A stretch of DNA of 64,000 bases from UBA6522 sp965237785 (GTDB taxonomy: Bacteria; Pseudomonadota; Gammaproteobacteria; Steroidobacterales; Rariloculaceae), in the NCBI GenBank assembly GCA_965237785.1, contig OZ250159.1, positions 1,364,001 through 1,428,000 of the forward strand. Reading direction: 5' to 3'. The notes beneath the pieces were generated by a model that made no database searches, was not told where the DNA came from, and saw only the letters and a list, made by a program, of their open reading frames with translations. Every line of letters begins with the position of its first letter. The stretch's first letter is position 1. Shown one piece after another: positions 9,036-17,326 of the stretch. The position numbers and the translations under genes are program-made.

Positions 9036-10055
9036 CTAGTTCGACGTCATGTGTTGATCGAAAAAGGCGATGGCGTCGGCCACGATCGCCTGCTGCAACG
9101 GATCGGGATCGTACTCGCCCGCGGTATTGCGTTGAACAAAAACGAAACCGTGGCGGTCGTGATCGTAGGAGCGCCACTGGGTCGTCTTGCCGGCCTCCTC
9201 CATGAGTTCGTAGGCCAAACGGAAGGTCGCCTGATTGTGGTCCCGGTCTCTACCGGCCACGAAGATGGGCATGTCGATGGCTCGAATGCGCGCGATGGCG
9301 CGCTCCATGTCGATCCTTCCGCGAGCCGCCTCGACGGCTGCCGCCTGCATCTCGGACGTGTTGATCGTCATGGTTTCGGGCTGCGGAGGCGCAGGCGGGG
9401 CGTTGGGGTCCGGCGGAAGGCGCGCCAGATAGTCACTGGCGGCCGGTTCGGCGGCCACGCCGGCGCGCAGTCCATCGTATTCGGAGGCCACCTTAAACAG
9501 CATCTCGCCGCCGTGGCTCACCCCGAGCCAGCCAACCCGGCCCGCATCCACGGCCGGCAGTTCCTTGACGTATTCGACGATCGCGATCGCATCCTCGTAT
9601 TCCAGCGGCCCCCGGCTCCAGCGGTCGCGGCCCTGGAATTCCCGCACGGTGATTTCGGACCCGTAAGGGGTATCGACTTCCGCCCGGTAGCGCATCCATA
9701 CGACCGCGTACCCGGCGTCGAGAAAGGCCTCGAGCGTGCCGCTACCGTACTGGGTCCACTCACGGATCCAGCGCAGCCCGTAGCCGCCGTTCATGTGCGC
9801 GAAGACGACTGTTGGAAACGGTCCTTCGCCGGCGGGTTTGCGGATTCCGATGGGGGCGTAGACGCCGTCCAAAAGCCCTACGAACCGCAGCTCCACCGGA
9901 ATGTCGGAATCCATGACCGGTTCGGTCATGACGAATTCCTCGCCGGTGACAGGCTCAGGGACGAATAACCAGGTCGGGTCGACGCTCAGGTTCTCCTGCG
10001 CTGCTGCGCCGGATACAAAGCATGCTGCCGCGATCATTGGGATGATTCTACTCAT
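9036..10055 (-). CDS. Secreted alpha/beta hydrolase (prolyl-oligopeptidase-like)
   Basis: A 339-residue serine hydrolase with a signal peptide (MSRIIPMIAAACFVSGAAAQ). The nucleophile elbow GVSHGGE, the acid region AGRDRDHNQ and the late histidine in DHDRHGF supply a plausible Ser-Asp-His triad. The oxyanion region is VVFAHMNGG. The proline-rich stretch LPPDPNAPPAPPQPE is probably a surface loop. Esterase, dienelactone-hydrolase and S9-peptidase activities are all possible. It lies just upstream of the ACMSD-like gene (34 bases apart) and may be co-transcribed with it. Confidence 0.78.
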   Translation of the reverse strand: MSRIIPMIAAACFVSGAAAQENLSVDPTWLFVPEPVTGEEFVMTEPVMDSDIPVELRFVGLLDGVYAPIGIRKPAGEGPFPTVVFAHMNGGYGLRWIREWTQYGSGTLEAFLDAGYAVVWMRYRAEVDTPYGSEITVREFQGRDRWSRGPLEYEDAIAIVEYVKELPAVDAGRVGWLGVSHGGEMLFKVASEYDGLRAGVAAEPAASDYLARLPPDPNAPPAPPQPETMTINTSEMQAAAVEAARGRIDMERAIARIRAIDMPIFVAGRDRDHNQATFRLAYELMEEAGKTTQWRSYDHDRHGFVFVQRNTAGEYDPDPLQQAIVADAIAFFDQHMTSN

Positions 10056-10170
10056 GGATTGGTCCTCGCTGTTTCCCTTGTTATGGGGCCTGTCTCCGAC
10101 TCGCCCGAATGATACCAGCGAGACGAGCGGAGCGAACGAGGAATCAGGGTCAGAAATTCAAGGTCAGAAC

Positions 10171-10198
10171 AAGAAACGGCACCTCCGAAGAGGTGCCG
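10171..10198 (-). terminator. Rho-independent terminator of the TonB receptor gene
   Basis: A perfect 9-bp stem (CGGCACCTC with GAGGTGCCG, 10177-10198) closed by a 4-base loop is followed on the minus strand by TTTCTT. It lies about 43 bases past the stop of the TonB receptor gene and fits termination of that transcript. Confidence 0.8.
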
Positions 10199-10240
10199 CT
10201 CATTACTTTCCCCGGCTGGCGCCGGGAACCGGCTAACAGA

Positions 10241-12958
10241 CTATTCCCAGCGAACGTTGAATTCCGCACCCCAGGTCGCGGGTCGTCCGTAACGATAGAA
10301 GTACACCCCGGAGCGGTTGCCTACGCCGCACCATTCATTATAACGCTCGTCGGTAATGTTCTGCCCGTATACCGAAGCGCTCCAATTCCCGTCCGCGGGC
10401 ATGTAGGTTGCCCGAGCCCGGAACTTGGCATACGCGGGTGTGAGGCAGAGCGACTGTTCGTTGGAACTGGTATCGAGCCCACCATCGAAATCGTAGTCAT
10501 CCTGCCAGTACATGCCCAGCATTGGCGTCAGGGTCGCACCATTGCCCATTTGGAACGCATGTTCCACCGTGGCGTTGATGGTCCACTCAGGTGAGTAGTC
10601 CGCAATGCTCAGCCGCGACCTGTCGATCTCCTCGCTCGGGTTTGCCGGGTCCCTGAATTTGAACTCGCTGTATGACGCATCCAGACGCCCAACGTCCAGC
10701 GAGACGAATCCGCCGTCCCATGGAGTCGCCCGCAACTCGAACTCGATGCCGACGATGTCCACGGTCGCCGCGTTAGTGGTGATGCCGAGCTGCGGATCGC
10801 CGCCGTAACGGCCGTCGGAGTTGTCGATGGAGATCTGTTCCTGCTTGTCCCTGTAGTCCATCAAGAACAGGTCGCCGGCGATTCTGACCCGGCCGTCCGC
10901 CAGCGTGCCCTTGTAACCCACTTCGTAGTTGGCCACATGTTCCGGCTGATAGGTGAGGAGATCCGTTGCATCCGGAAACAGCGTGGTGTTGAGTTCGTCA
11001 TTGAACGCGCCGGACAGGAACCCCTCGGAATACAGCAGATAGAACATCCCGTCGTTGTAGTTTCTGGTCAGGCTCAACATGGGCGTGGTCGCGCCGAAAT
11101 TCGCCGAAGTATCGTTGTAAAACCCGTCTGCGAAGATGGATCCGTAGTTCAGGACGTAGTCCGGTGTGCAGAAGGCCGAACGAGGCGGATCGCCGGGCTG
11201 GCCGAAGCTGCAGGTTTCCTCCACCGTCTGAAGTTCGACCAAGTTGAAGAAACGATCTTCATCCGTCCAGCGGGCGCCCACATCCAGCGTCCAGACGTCG
11301 GTCAATGCAATGGTCGCATGCCCGAACAGTGCCCGGGATTCGGTCTGGATCACACCGCTCATGCCCGCTGGATAGGGTCCACCCGGAACGTGCCGGGGCG
11401 CCGCAAGCCAGTCGAACTGCGTGCCGCCGTCAGCCATGCACGGAATGGAAAAGCCCGAATCGGGATCGCTGAGCGCGGCAAAATTCTCCCGGGTTGTCCG
11501 AAGGCAGTCGCCGCCGCCGGTTTCACTGTCGTCATTGAAGAGGTGCGCGCCGACCACGAAATCCACCCGCTCGTTCGCCGCCGCCGTGAATAACACCTCG
11601 AAGTTCCGGGTCGTGCGGATCGTCCCGCGGCCGGGGAATGGCGGCGTGCCGATGGAGTCCACGCCGATCGCCGAGTAATCGCGATCCTGGTAGTAGTTGT
11701 AGTCGGTCACATGATTGGAGGCGATGACCTTGATATTCAGGTTGTCCAGCCCCCCGATCTCGCCGGCCGAATCCCACTGGATCGTGGCGTTGACGTTCTC
11801 GTTATCCAACTGAAGCATGCTCGCCTTTTCCGACGACGTGACGAAATCGCCCATCGCATTGTCGGTATTGCAGGCATCCCAGAAATCTTTAACGGAGCCA
11901 GGATACAGGCGCTCGACATGTCCGCCGAAATTGACTCGGTACTGATTGTTTGGGCTGCCATCGTCGCGCGTACCCTCCTCCACCTGTACGCCGTTAACAA
12001 GCACCTCGTCGCCATTGGATGGCCTTCCGAACCGGTGGGTACCGCCCCACTGGCCAACGCCATTGTCGTAGACCGGGCCGGTATAGATCTGCGCGGGATG
12101 CACAACCTCGCCGTTAACCACGACTTCCTTGGCTATGTTATTGACCTGCCCCTGGGTCGGACGCGCCCGGCACTGCCCCGGCGCATTGTGATCGTCCTGG
12201 TAGTTGCCGCGGAAACCCAGATCGATGGTCCAGTTGTCGTCCGGCGTAAAACGCAAAGCGGCCGAGAACGCATTGAGGTCGGTCGCGCCCCAATCAGACT
12301 CCAGGGTCCGGTTGTAGTAGAAACCATCCGAGGACTCGTTGGCGTAACTGAAACGCGCGGCGACCGAGTCGCTCAGCGGAATGTTGACCATGCCCCGGAT
12401 ATCAAGTCGCCCAAAGCTGGCGGCGCGCGCCAGGGCACTGGCCTCGAATTCCGGCGCCGGCTTGGCGCTGACGATGTTGATTGCACCGCCCGTGGTGTTC
12501 TTGCCGAACAGCGTGCCCTGCGGACCGCGCAACACCTCGATGCGCTCGATGTCAACAGTGTTGAGCATGTTGCCGACGGTGTTGGGCAGGTAGTGTCCAT
12601 CGATATACGTCCCTGCGCCTACCGGCTGCAGGTGACCCGGCGAGTCGTTTCCGATGCCGCGGATAAAGATCGCGGTGACGCCGCGCCGACCCGTGTTGGT
12701 GAAGTTGACGTTGGGCACGTGATCGGAGATATCCATGATGTCGTAGATGCCCTGCGCCTGCATGGCGTCTGCGGTTATGGCACTAACCGAAAGCGGCAGG
12801 TCCTGAATACTCTCTTCACGCCTCCGGGCGGTGACGATGACCTCTTCCAGCATGGCTGCAGCGGACGCGGACTGCTGCGCGGTCGCAGGCAGAGAAAACG
12901 AAAAAAGAATACCGGCGGACAAGGCCGCAGCGCCGGTCGCGCAATAGTGTCGTTTCAT
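10241..12958 (-). CDS. TonB-dependent outer-membrane receptor
   Basis: A 905-residue outer-membrane active transporter. It has a signal peptide (MKRHYCATGAAALSAG ... ATAQQ), a TonB-box-like segment EEVIVTARRREESIQDLP, the plug motif ERIEVLRGPQGTLFGKNT with TGGAINIV, and a long beta-barrel with typical acidic loops. The class resembles receptors annotated for siderophores, carbohydrates or aromatic compounds in Sphingomonadales and Xanthomonadales; the ligand is unknown. The ATG at 12958 is preceded by GAGGGA at good spacing. An inverted repeat and a LacI-type site lie upstream, so regulation by a small-molecule repressor is likely. It ends in a strong terminator. Confidence 0.92.
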   Translation of the reverse strand: MKRHYCATGAAALSAGILFSFSLPATAQQSASAAAMLEEVIVTARRREESIQDLPLSVSAITADAMQAQGIYDIMDISDHVPNVNFTNTGRRGVTAIFIRGIGNDSPGHLQPVGAGTYIDGHYLPNTVGNMLNTVDIERIEVLRGPQGTLFGKNTTGGAINIVSAKPAPEFEASALARAASFGRLDIRGMVNIPLSDSVAARFSYANESSDGFYYNRTLESDWGATDLNAFSAALRFTPDDNWTIDLGFRGNYQDDHNAPGQCRARPTQGQVNNIAKEVVVNGEVVHPAQIYTGPVYDNGVGQWGGTHRFGRPSNGDEVLVNGVQVEEGTRDDGSPNNQYRVNFGGHVERLYPGSVKDFWDACNTDNAMGDFVTSSEKASMLQLDNENVNATIQWDSAGEIGGLDNLNIKVIASNHVTDYNYYQDRDYSAIGVDSIGTPPFPGRGTIRTTRNFEVLFTAAANERVDFVVGAHLFNDDSETGGGDCLRTTRENFAALSDPDSGFSIPCMADGGTQFDWLAAPRHVPGGPYPAGMSGVIQTESRALFGHATIALTDVWTLDVGARWTDEDRFFNLVELQTVEETCSFGQPGDPPRSAFCTPDYVLNYGSIFADGFYNDTSANFGATTPMLSLTRNYNDGMFYLLYSEGFLSGAFNDELNTTLFPDATDLLTYQPEHVANYEVGYKGTLADGRVRIAGDLFLMDYRDKQEQISIDNSDGRYGGDPQLGITTNAATVDIVGIEFELRATPWDGGFVSLDVGRLDASYSEFKFRDPANPSEEIDRSRLSIADYSPEWTINATVEHAFQMGNGATLTPMLGMYWQDDYDFDGGLDTSSNEQSLCLTPAYAKFRARATYMPADGNWSASVYGQNITDERYNEWCGVGNRSGVYFYRYGRPATWGAEFNVRWE

Positions 12959-13015
12959 TTGGTTTCCCTCGAATCGAACAGAATCAGTCATAACAGAACC
13001 GTACCGGCTGGTTTA

Positions 13016-13033
13016 TGTTGCAAATAAGCAACA
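13016..13033. promoter_or_regulatory. Operator-like palindrome TGTTGC-N6-GCAACA
   Basis: Perfect 6-bp inverted repeat with a 6-base spacer, 58 bases upstream of the TonB receptor start at 12958. A nearly identical palindrome lies upstream of the TonB receptor gene ending at 27720 (site 30295-30312), which suggests a shared regulator. Confidence 0.55.
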
Positions 13034-13063
13034 CACTCCCGCGCCGACACGACAGTCTTTTAC

Positions 13064-13077
13064 TGCAAACGATTGCA
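13064..13077. promoter_or_regulatory. LacI/GalR-type operator TGCAAACGATTGCA
   Basis: This 14-base sequence matches TGNAANCGNTTNCA, the palindromic core with central CG bound by many LacI/GalR-family repressors. It lies about 105 bases upstream of the TonB receptor start. No lacI-family gene is present in the window, so the cognate regulator must be elsewhere. Confidence 0.5.
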
Positions 13078-13236
13078 CATGTCAATAACCCGCAACAAAT
13101 TTGCCCACGCAAAGTAGAAATGTCCCTTTCTGGCCGTCTTGAGTCTTGTCCCAGCGGACACTCGTTCTAGAAGCGCCACTCGCACTCGGTGGCGGCGTTG
13201 CGGGGGTGCAAGCCATGGGATTCCGGGTGGGCGAGG

Positions 13237-13572
13237 TTAACCGCCTTCGTATGCGCGGTCGGCCTTGGCGGCAAAATAGAAGTCGCTCTCAGTAAGGCCC
13301 TGGATCTTGTGGGTCCAGATTTCAACGACACAGCGGGCCCAGGCGATGTGCAGGTCCGGGTGGTGGTTTTCCGCCTCCGCGATTTCGGTGACCCGGTTCG
13401 CAAACGCCATGGCTTCAACAAAATTACCGAAACCGTATGGCCGTTCCAGATGACCGGCTGAGTTCAGTTGCCACCCACCGTCGAGTTCCCGCAGCATCTC
13501 CCGGGCGCGGCCAGACTCCATGGGCGGCACGCCACCGCGGCAAGGAATGCATTTTCTGTCGGCAAGTTCCAT
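13237..13572 (-). CDS. phhB: Pterin-4a-carbinolamine dehydratase
   Basis: A 111-residue cytoplasmic enzyme that dehydrates 4a-hydroxytetrahydrobiopterin, recycling the cofactor of aromatic amino acid hydroxylases. The diagnostic motif EAENHHPDLHI with the two catalytic histidines is intact, followed by WTHKIQGLTESDF. The N-terminal CIPCRGG resembles the metal-site-like start of PhhB proteins. I chose the ATG at 13572, preceded by GAGGT at suitable spacing, giving the usual family length. No phenylalanine hydroxylase gene is adjacent. Divergent from the methyltransferase gene at 13625. Confidence 0.9.
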   Translation of the reverse strand: MELADRKCIPCRGGVPPMESGRAREMLRELDGGWQLNSAGHLERPYGFGNFVEAMAFANRVTEIAEAENHHPDLHIAWARCVVEIWTHKIQGLTESDFYFAAKADRAYEGG

Positions 13573-13624
13573 ATCAGACCTCATTGGTAATCCGTCGCAA
13601 CGATTCAAGAACCAAGCATGGTTT

Positions 13625-14293
13625 ATGGCAAGATCATGCGTTTGCGCAGACCGCGCGTCAACGTGCCAGGACTCGCACACAACGAGCAACGAATTGAGCC
13701 ACGCGGATAAGGAACGATGGGACTCCCGCTACCTTGGCGGCGCCTACGAGACTCGACGGCACGCGAGCGCACTGCTGGTTCAATGGCTTGGGCAGCTCGA
13801 ATTCTCCGGGCCCGCGCGCAAGGCCGTGGATATCGCCTGCGGCGCCGGACGCAACGCAGTCTATCTGGCTCGGCGCGGCTGGCAGGTTGATGCCATCGAC
13901 ATTTCCACCGTTGCACTTGAGCGGCTCGACACAGCCGCGAACGCGGAGCGCCTCCCCGTCAACTGCATTCATATGGATCTGGAGCCGGCAGTAGAGGCGC
14001 TGGATGGGCTCAGTGAGCGGCAGTACGATTTGGCCGTGGTGATGCGCTACACCGACGAGACGCTCATCCAATCATTGGCACCCGCCATCCGGGTGGGCGG
14101 TTACGTCATCGTCGAAAAGCACATGGCAACGGAGGCGGCGGTGGCCGGACCCAGGAATCCCCGGTTCCGGGTTGTACCGGGCGCACTCCGCCAGGCCGCG
14201 GCCGAGTTTGAAATCATCTATTACCGGGAAGGGATTGTCACGGATCCGGACGGTCGCGACGTCGCGTTGGCTCAACTGGTGGCACGTCGGTGA
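13625..14293 (+). CDS. Class I SAM-dependent methyltransferase (TehB-like)
   Basis: A 222-residue cytoplasmic protein with a Rossmann-type SAM fold: VDIACGAGRNAVYLARRGW is motif I and VDAIDIS carries the acidic ribose-binding residue. The pattern of a methyltransferase preceded by a WDSRY stretch resembles tellurite-resistance/thiopurine-methyltransferase-like proteins. Substrate unknown. The start is uncertain: ATG 13625 is reported, but an in-frame TTG about 65 bases later, just before the SHADKERWDSRY segment, is also reasonable. The gene ends 10 bases from convergent alr. Confidence 0.75.
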   Translation: MARSCVCADRASTCQDSHTTSNELSHADKERWDSRYLGGAYETRRHASALLVQWLGQLEFSGPARKAVDIACGAGRNAVYLARRGWQVDAIDISTVALERLDTAANAERLPVNCIHMDLEPAVEALDGLSERQYDLAVVMRYTDETLIQSLAPAIRVGGYVIVEKHMATEAAVAGPRNPRFRVVPGALRQAAAEFEIIYYREGIVTDPDGRDVALAQLVARR

Positions 14294-14303
14294 GAAATGC
14301 GGG

Positions 14304-15434
14304 CTAAGGCTTGTAACGGCGCTGCCAGCGCCGCCCCAGCCGGGTCAGAATCTCGTAGCTTATGGTTCCGGCGAGGCGGGCCACATCGTCAAGGAGCGCG
14401 TTGCGGCCGATCAGCTCTACCGAAGTGCCCGGTTGGACGTGCTCCGCCGCGACACCACTCACATCCACGGTGATCAGATCCATGGAAACTCGCCCGACAA
14501 CGGGTACCCGCGTTCCGGCGACGAATGCAAACCCGCGGTTGCCGAGGGAACGCGGGTAGCCGTCGGCGTAGCCAACGCCGACAGTGGCGAGCCTGGCGGA
14601 GAGGGTCGACGTATACGTCGCGCCGTACCCAACGGTCTGCGGGCCGCTCATCGCCCTGGTTTGCAGGACGACGCCCTCAAGCGTCACCACCGATTCAACG
14701 GGATTCTCGCCTTGAGCGAGGGGATTCCCCCCATACAACGCAATGCCGGCGCGCACGAGATCGCCGCGAAACTCAGGCCCCAGGAAGATTCCCGCAGACC
14801 CTGCGATCGATGTTTTCATCGCCGGCAAGTATCCGCGCAGATTGGAAAAGCGACGGACCTGCTCGGCATTCATGGGGTGGGACGACTCATCGGCACAGGC
14901 CAGATGTGTCAGTGCATACTCCAGATTCATGTCCGCGAGCAGCGCCGATTCGCGCGCAATGTGAACCTCCGCCTCGCTCAGGCCGAGCCGCGACATGCCT
15001 GTATCCAGGTGCACCGCGCCGGGTATGGCCCCGGCTGCCGTTTTCCAATACCGAATCTGTTCGACAGAGTTGAGTACCGGAATCAGCTCCGCATCCATAA
15101 ACCGGGAAGCCCAACCGGCAACGGCACCTTCGAATACGAAGATGCGCGCCCGCGGCAGGATGGTCCGCAATTCCAACCCTTCGTTGCCGCTCGCAACAAA
15201 GAAGTGCCGGCAACCTTCGCTCCAGAGTCGCCGCGCGACGGGTTCGACGCCGAGACCATAGGCATCGGCCTTCACCACGGCTGCGCACGCGGACGGTGCC
15301 GCGGCTGTGCGCAATGAATGATAGTTTCTCGCCAGGGCATCCAGATCGACGGTCAGGACGCCCGGCGTTACGAAGTTGGTGTCGACGGCCACGATTTTTA
15401 GGCTAACATACGGCCAATGCCAATCTGCGGCCAT
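14304..15434 (-). CDS. alr: Alanine racemase
   Basis: PLP enzyme interconverting L- and D-alanine for peptidoglycan. VVKADAYGLG contains the PLP-binding lysine (K55), VGYGATYTS the catalytic tyrosine, and GYADGYPR and GRVSMDLITVDV are the other family signatures. The 376-residue frame is slightly long; an internal start just before the VDTNFVTPG region would give the usual length of about 360. In many gammaproteobacteria alr sits by dnaB, but here it is isolated between a methyltransferase and an AcuI-like reductase. Confidence 0.95.
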   Translation of the reverse strand: MAADWHWPYVSLKIVAVDTNFVTPGVLTVDLDALARNYHSLRTAAAPSACAAVVKADAYGLGVEPVARRLWSEGCRHFFVASGNEGLELRTILPRARIFVFEGAVAGWASRFMDAELIPVLNSVEQIRYWKTAAGAIPGAVHLDTGMSRLGLSEAEVHIARESALLADMNLEYALTHLACADESSHPMNAEQVRRFSNLRGYLPAMKTSIAGSAGIFLGPEFRGDLVRAGIALYGGNPLAQGENPVESVVTLEGVVLQTRAMSGPQTVGYGATYTSTLSARLATVGVGYADGYPRSLGNRGFAFVAGTRVPVVGRVSMDLITVDVSGVAAEHVQPGTSVELIGRNALLDDVARLAGTISYEILTRLGRRWQRRYKP

Positions 15435-15469
15435 TCCCGGCCCGACCCATATAACCCGACCCAGATAAC

Positions 15470-16459
15470 ATGCCAGAACGATTTCCCTCGCTGCGGATCC
15501 ACCAGACCGATGGCGTCATTCAGAGCCGGTTGGAAGAGATTTCCCTGGATGATCTCGCGCCGGGCAATGTCTTGATCCGGGTCGAGTACAGCAGCATCAA
15601 CTACAAGGACGCCCTGGCGGCCACTGGCGCCGGGCGCATCGTGCAGCGGTTCCCGCTGGTGGGCGGCATCGACCTGGCCGGCGAGGTGGTGGAGTCCAGC
15701 GACAAGCGTTGCCGACCCGGAGAAAAAGTCGTCTTGCTCGGCGGCGGCAACGGTGAAAGCCGCGACGGAGGATATGCTCGGTTCGCGCGTGTCGACGCCG
15801 ACCGCGTGGTGCATCTTCCAGAGGGTGTCGACACGCGGCGCGCCATGGCGGTGGGGACCGCGGGCTTTACCGCGGCACTTGCAGTACACCGGCTGGAACA
15901 CAATGGACAGCGGCCTGACCTTGGACCCATGGCGGTAACCGGGGCCACAGGCGGTGTCGGCATGATCGCCATCGACCTGTTGGCCGCGCGCGGTTATGAC
16001 GTGACCGCGGTGACCGGGAAATCCGGCGAGGCCCCCTTGCTGCGCCGACTCGGCGCCGGGGAGATCCTCGACCGCCGAACCATCGAGCCCGTCACCAGGC
16101 CTCTCGGGCGGGGACTCTGGGGCGGAGCGGTGGACAACCTCGGAGGCGACATTCTCGGCTGGCTCACCCGCACCGTTCGTCCCTGGGGCAATATCGCCAG
16201 CATAGGATTGGCGGCCAGCGCCGCACTGAAGACCACCGTCATGCCGTTCATCCTTCGCAACGTAAGCCTCATTGGCGTCAACATGGAAGTTCCAGCGTCA
16301 CTGCGGAGCGAGTTATGGACGCGCCTGGAAACCGATCTGCGCCCGCGCAATCTCGATATCACGACTACCCGCGAGGTAACGCTCGAGGAATTGCCGGCGT
16401 GCTTTGACCCGTACATTGCGGGCCAGGTCACTGGCCGTACCGTTGTTAGGATCGATTAA
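15470..16459 (+). CDS. acuI: AcuI/YhdH-family NADPH quinone/acryloyl-CoA reductase
   Basis: Medium-chain dehydrogenase/reductase of 329 residues, zinc-free type. The N-terminal YSSINYKDALAATG and PLVGGIDLAGEV, and the cofactor-binding AVTGATGGVGMIAIDLL, match the YhdH/AcuI subfamily, which reduces acryloyl-CoA to propanoyl-CoA with NADPH. AcuI is used to detoxify acryloyl-CoA in DMSP and 3-hydroxypropanoate metabolism. The GDLG-type quinone reductase role cannot be excluded. It is divergent from alr (35 bases) and followed by an exported methyltransferase-like gene. Confidence 0.82.
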   Translation: MPERFPSLRIHQTDGVIQSRLEEISLDDLAPGNVLIRVEYSSINYKDALAATGAGRIVQRFPLVGGIDLAGEVVESSDKRCRPGEKVVLLGGGNGESRDGGYARFARVDADRVVHLPEGVDTRRAMAVGTAGFTAALAVHRLEHNGQRPDLGPMAVTGATGGVGMIAIDLLAARGYDVTAVTGKSGEAPLLRRLGAGEILDRRTIEPVTRPLGRGLWGGAVDNLGGDILGWLTRTVRPWGNIASIGLAASAALKTTVMPFILRNVSLIGVNMEVPASLRSELWTRLETDLRPRNLDITTTREVTLEELPACFDPYIAGQVTGRTVVRID

Positions 16460-16510
16460 CCCACATCGCTTGCCGGTGTACGCCACCGCAAATTCGGGGA
16501 GTACTTGACT

Positions 16511-17245
16511 ATGATAAATAAGATTAGGTTTATTGTATTATTGATTGTTTTTTCGATATCTTATCCTGCGATATCTCAGGTAAGCGTGGACGAGGCACTG
16601 GCTGCCCCCGCGCGCTCGGAAGTAGATCGGGCCCGCGACGCCGGGCGCATGCCCGCCCAGGTTCTGGAGTTCTTCGGCATCGGCGCAGGTAGCCGAGTTG
16701 CCGACGTGCTGGCGGGCGGCGGGTATTACACGCGTATCCTGGTGCCGGTGGTCGGCCCGGAAGGCGCGGTCTACTCGGGTAACAATCCGTTCTTTGAACC
16801 CTTCGGCGGCGAATCTCTGACGGCGCTGTTGAGCGAACCGGGTTTTGAGAATGTGATGCGCATCGACGCACCGGTGGACGAAATTGAATTGCCCTCGGAT
16901 GGATCGCTGGATGCGGTGATCATCGTCCTGGCCTACCACGACCTGTGGCTGACCGACGAAGATCGCGATGAACTCAACCGCCGTGTGTTTGCGGCTCTGC
17001 GGCCGGGCGGCGTCTACGGAATCATTGACCACAGCGCCGCCGAGGGCGCGGGCGACAGCGTGATCCAGTCACTGCACAGGATCGAAGCGAATGTCATCGT
17101 CGACGAGATCGCACGCGCCGGTTTCGAATTGGGCGCGCGCGGCGATTTCCTTGCAAATCCAAGCGACGATCACACTTTGCGAGTCTTTGATCCCGCCATT
17201 CGGGGCCAGACAGACCGGTTCGTACTCAGGTTCGAGAAACCCTGA
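16511..17245 (+). CDS. Exported SAM-methyltransferase-like protein (COG4798 type)
   Basis: A 244-residue protein with a clear signal peptide (INKIRFIVLLIVFSISYPAIS) and a methyltransferase-like domain: RVADVLAGGGYYTRIL stands for motif I and YHDLWL follows later. It belongs to the group of predicted methyltransferases with export signals; substrate and source of periplasmic SAM are unknown, and it may be non-catalytic. The first 60 bases are strikingly AT-rich against GC-rich surroundings. GGGAG precedes the ATG at 16511; a TTG at 16505 is possible. Confidence 0.7.
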   Translation: MINKIRFIVLLIVFSISYPAISQVSVDEALAAPARSEVDRARDAGRMPAQVLEFFGIGAGSRVADVLAGGGYYTRILVPVVGPEGAVYSGNNPFFEPFGGESLTALLSEPGFENVMRIDAPVDEIELPSDGSLDAVIIVLAYHDLWLTDEDRDELNRRVFAALRPGGVYGIIDHSAAEGAGDSVIQSLHRIEANVIVDEIARAGFELGARGDFLANPSDDHTLRVFDPAIRGQTDRFVLRFEKP

Positions 17246-17288
17246 CGGAACGCACGTTCAGCGGCTTCAGGCATTCCGGCAAACGCCC

Positions 17289-17308
17289 GAACCGGCTACA
17301 CCCGGTTC
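17289..17308. terminator. Possible bidirectional hairpin between convergent genes
   Basis: A 7-bp perfect stem (GAACCGG with CCGGTTC) with a 6-base loop sits between the converging ends at 17245 and 17327. There is no T-tract on either side, so its role as a terminator is uncertain. Confidence 0.3.
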
Positions 17309-17326
17309 AGGCGGCTGCCACCTGGA

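Noticed and set aside
10109..10170. Repeated GGTCAGA phrases before the terminator, looking like a small repeat
   Set aside because: Only two imperfect copies over 25 bases; no array or spacer pattern, so not a CRISPR or REP element.
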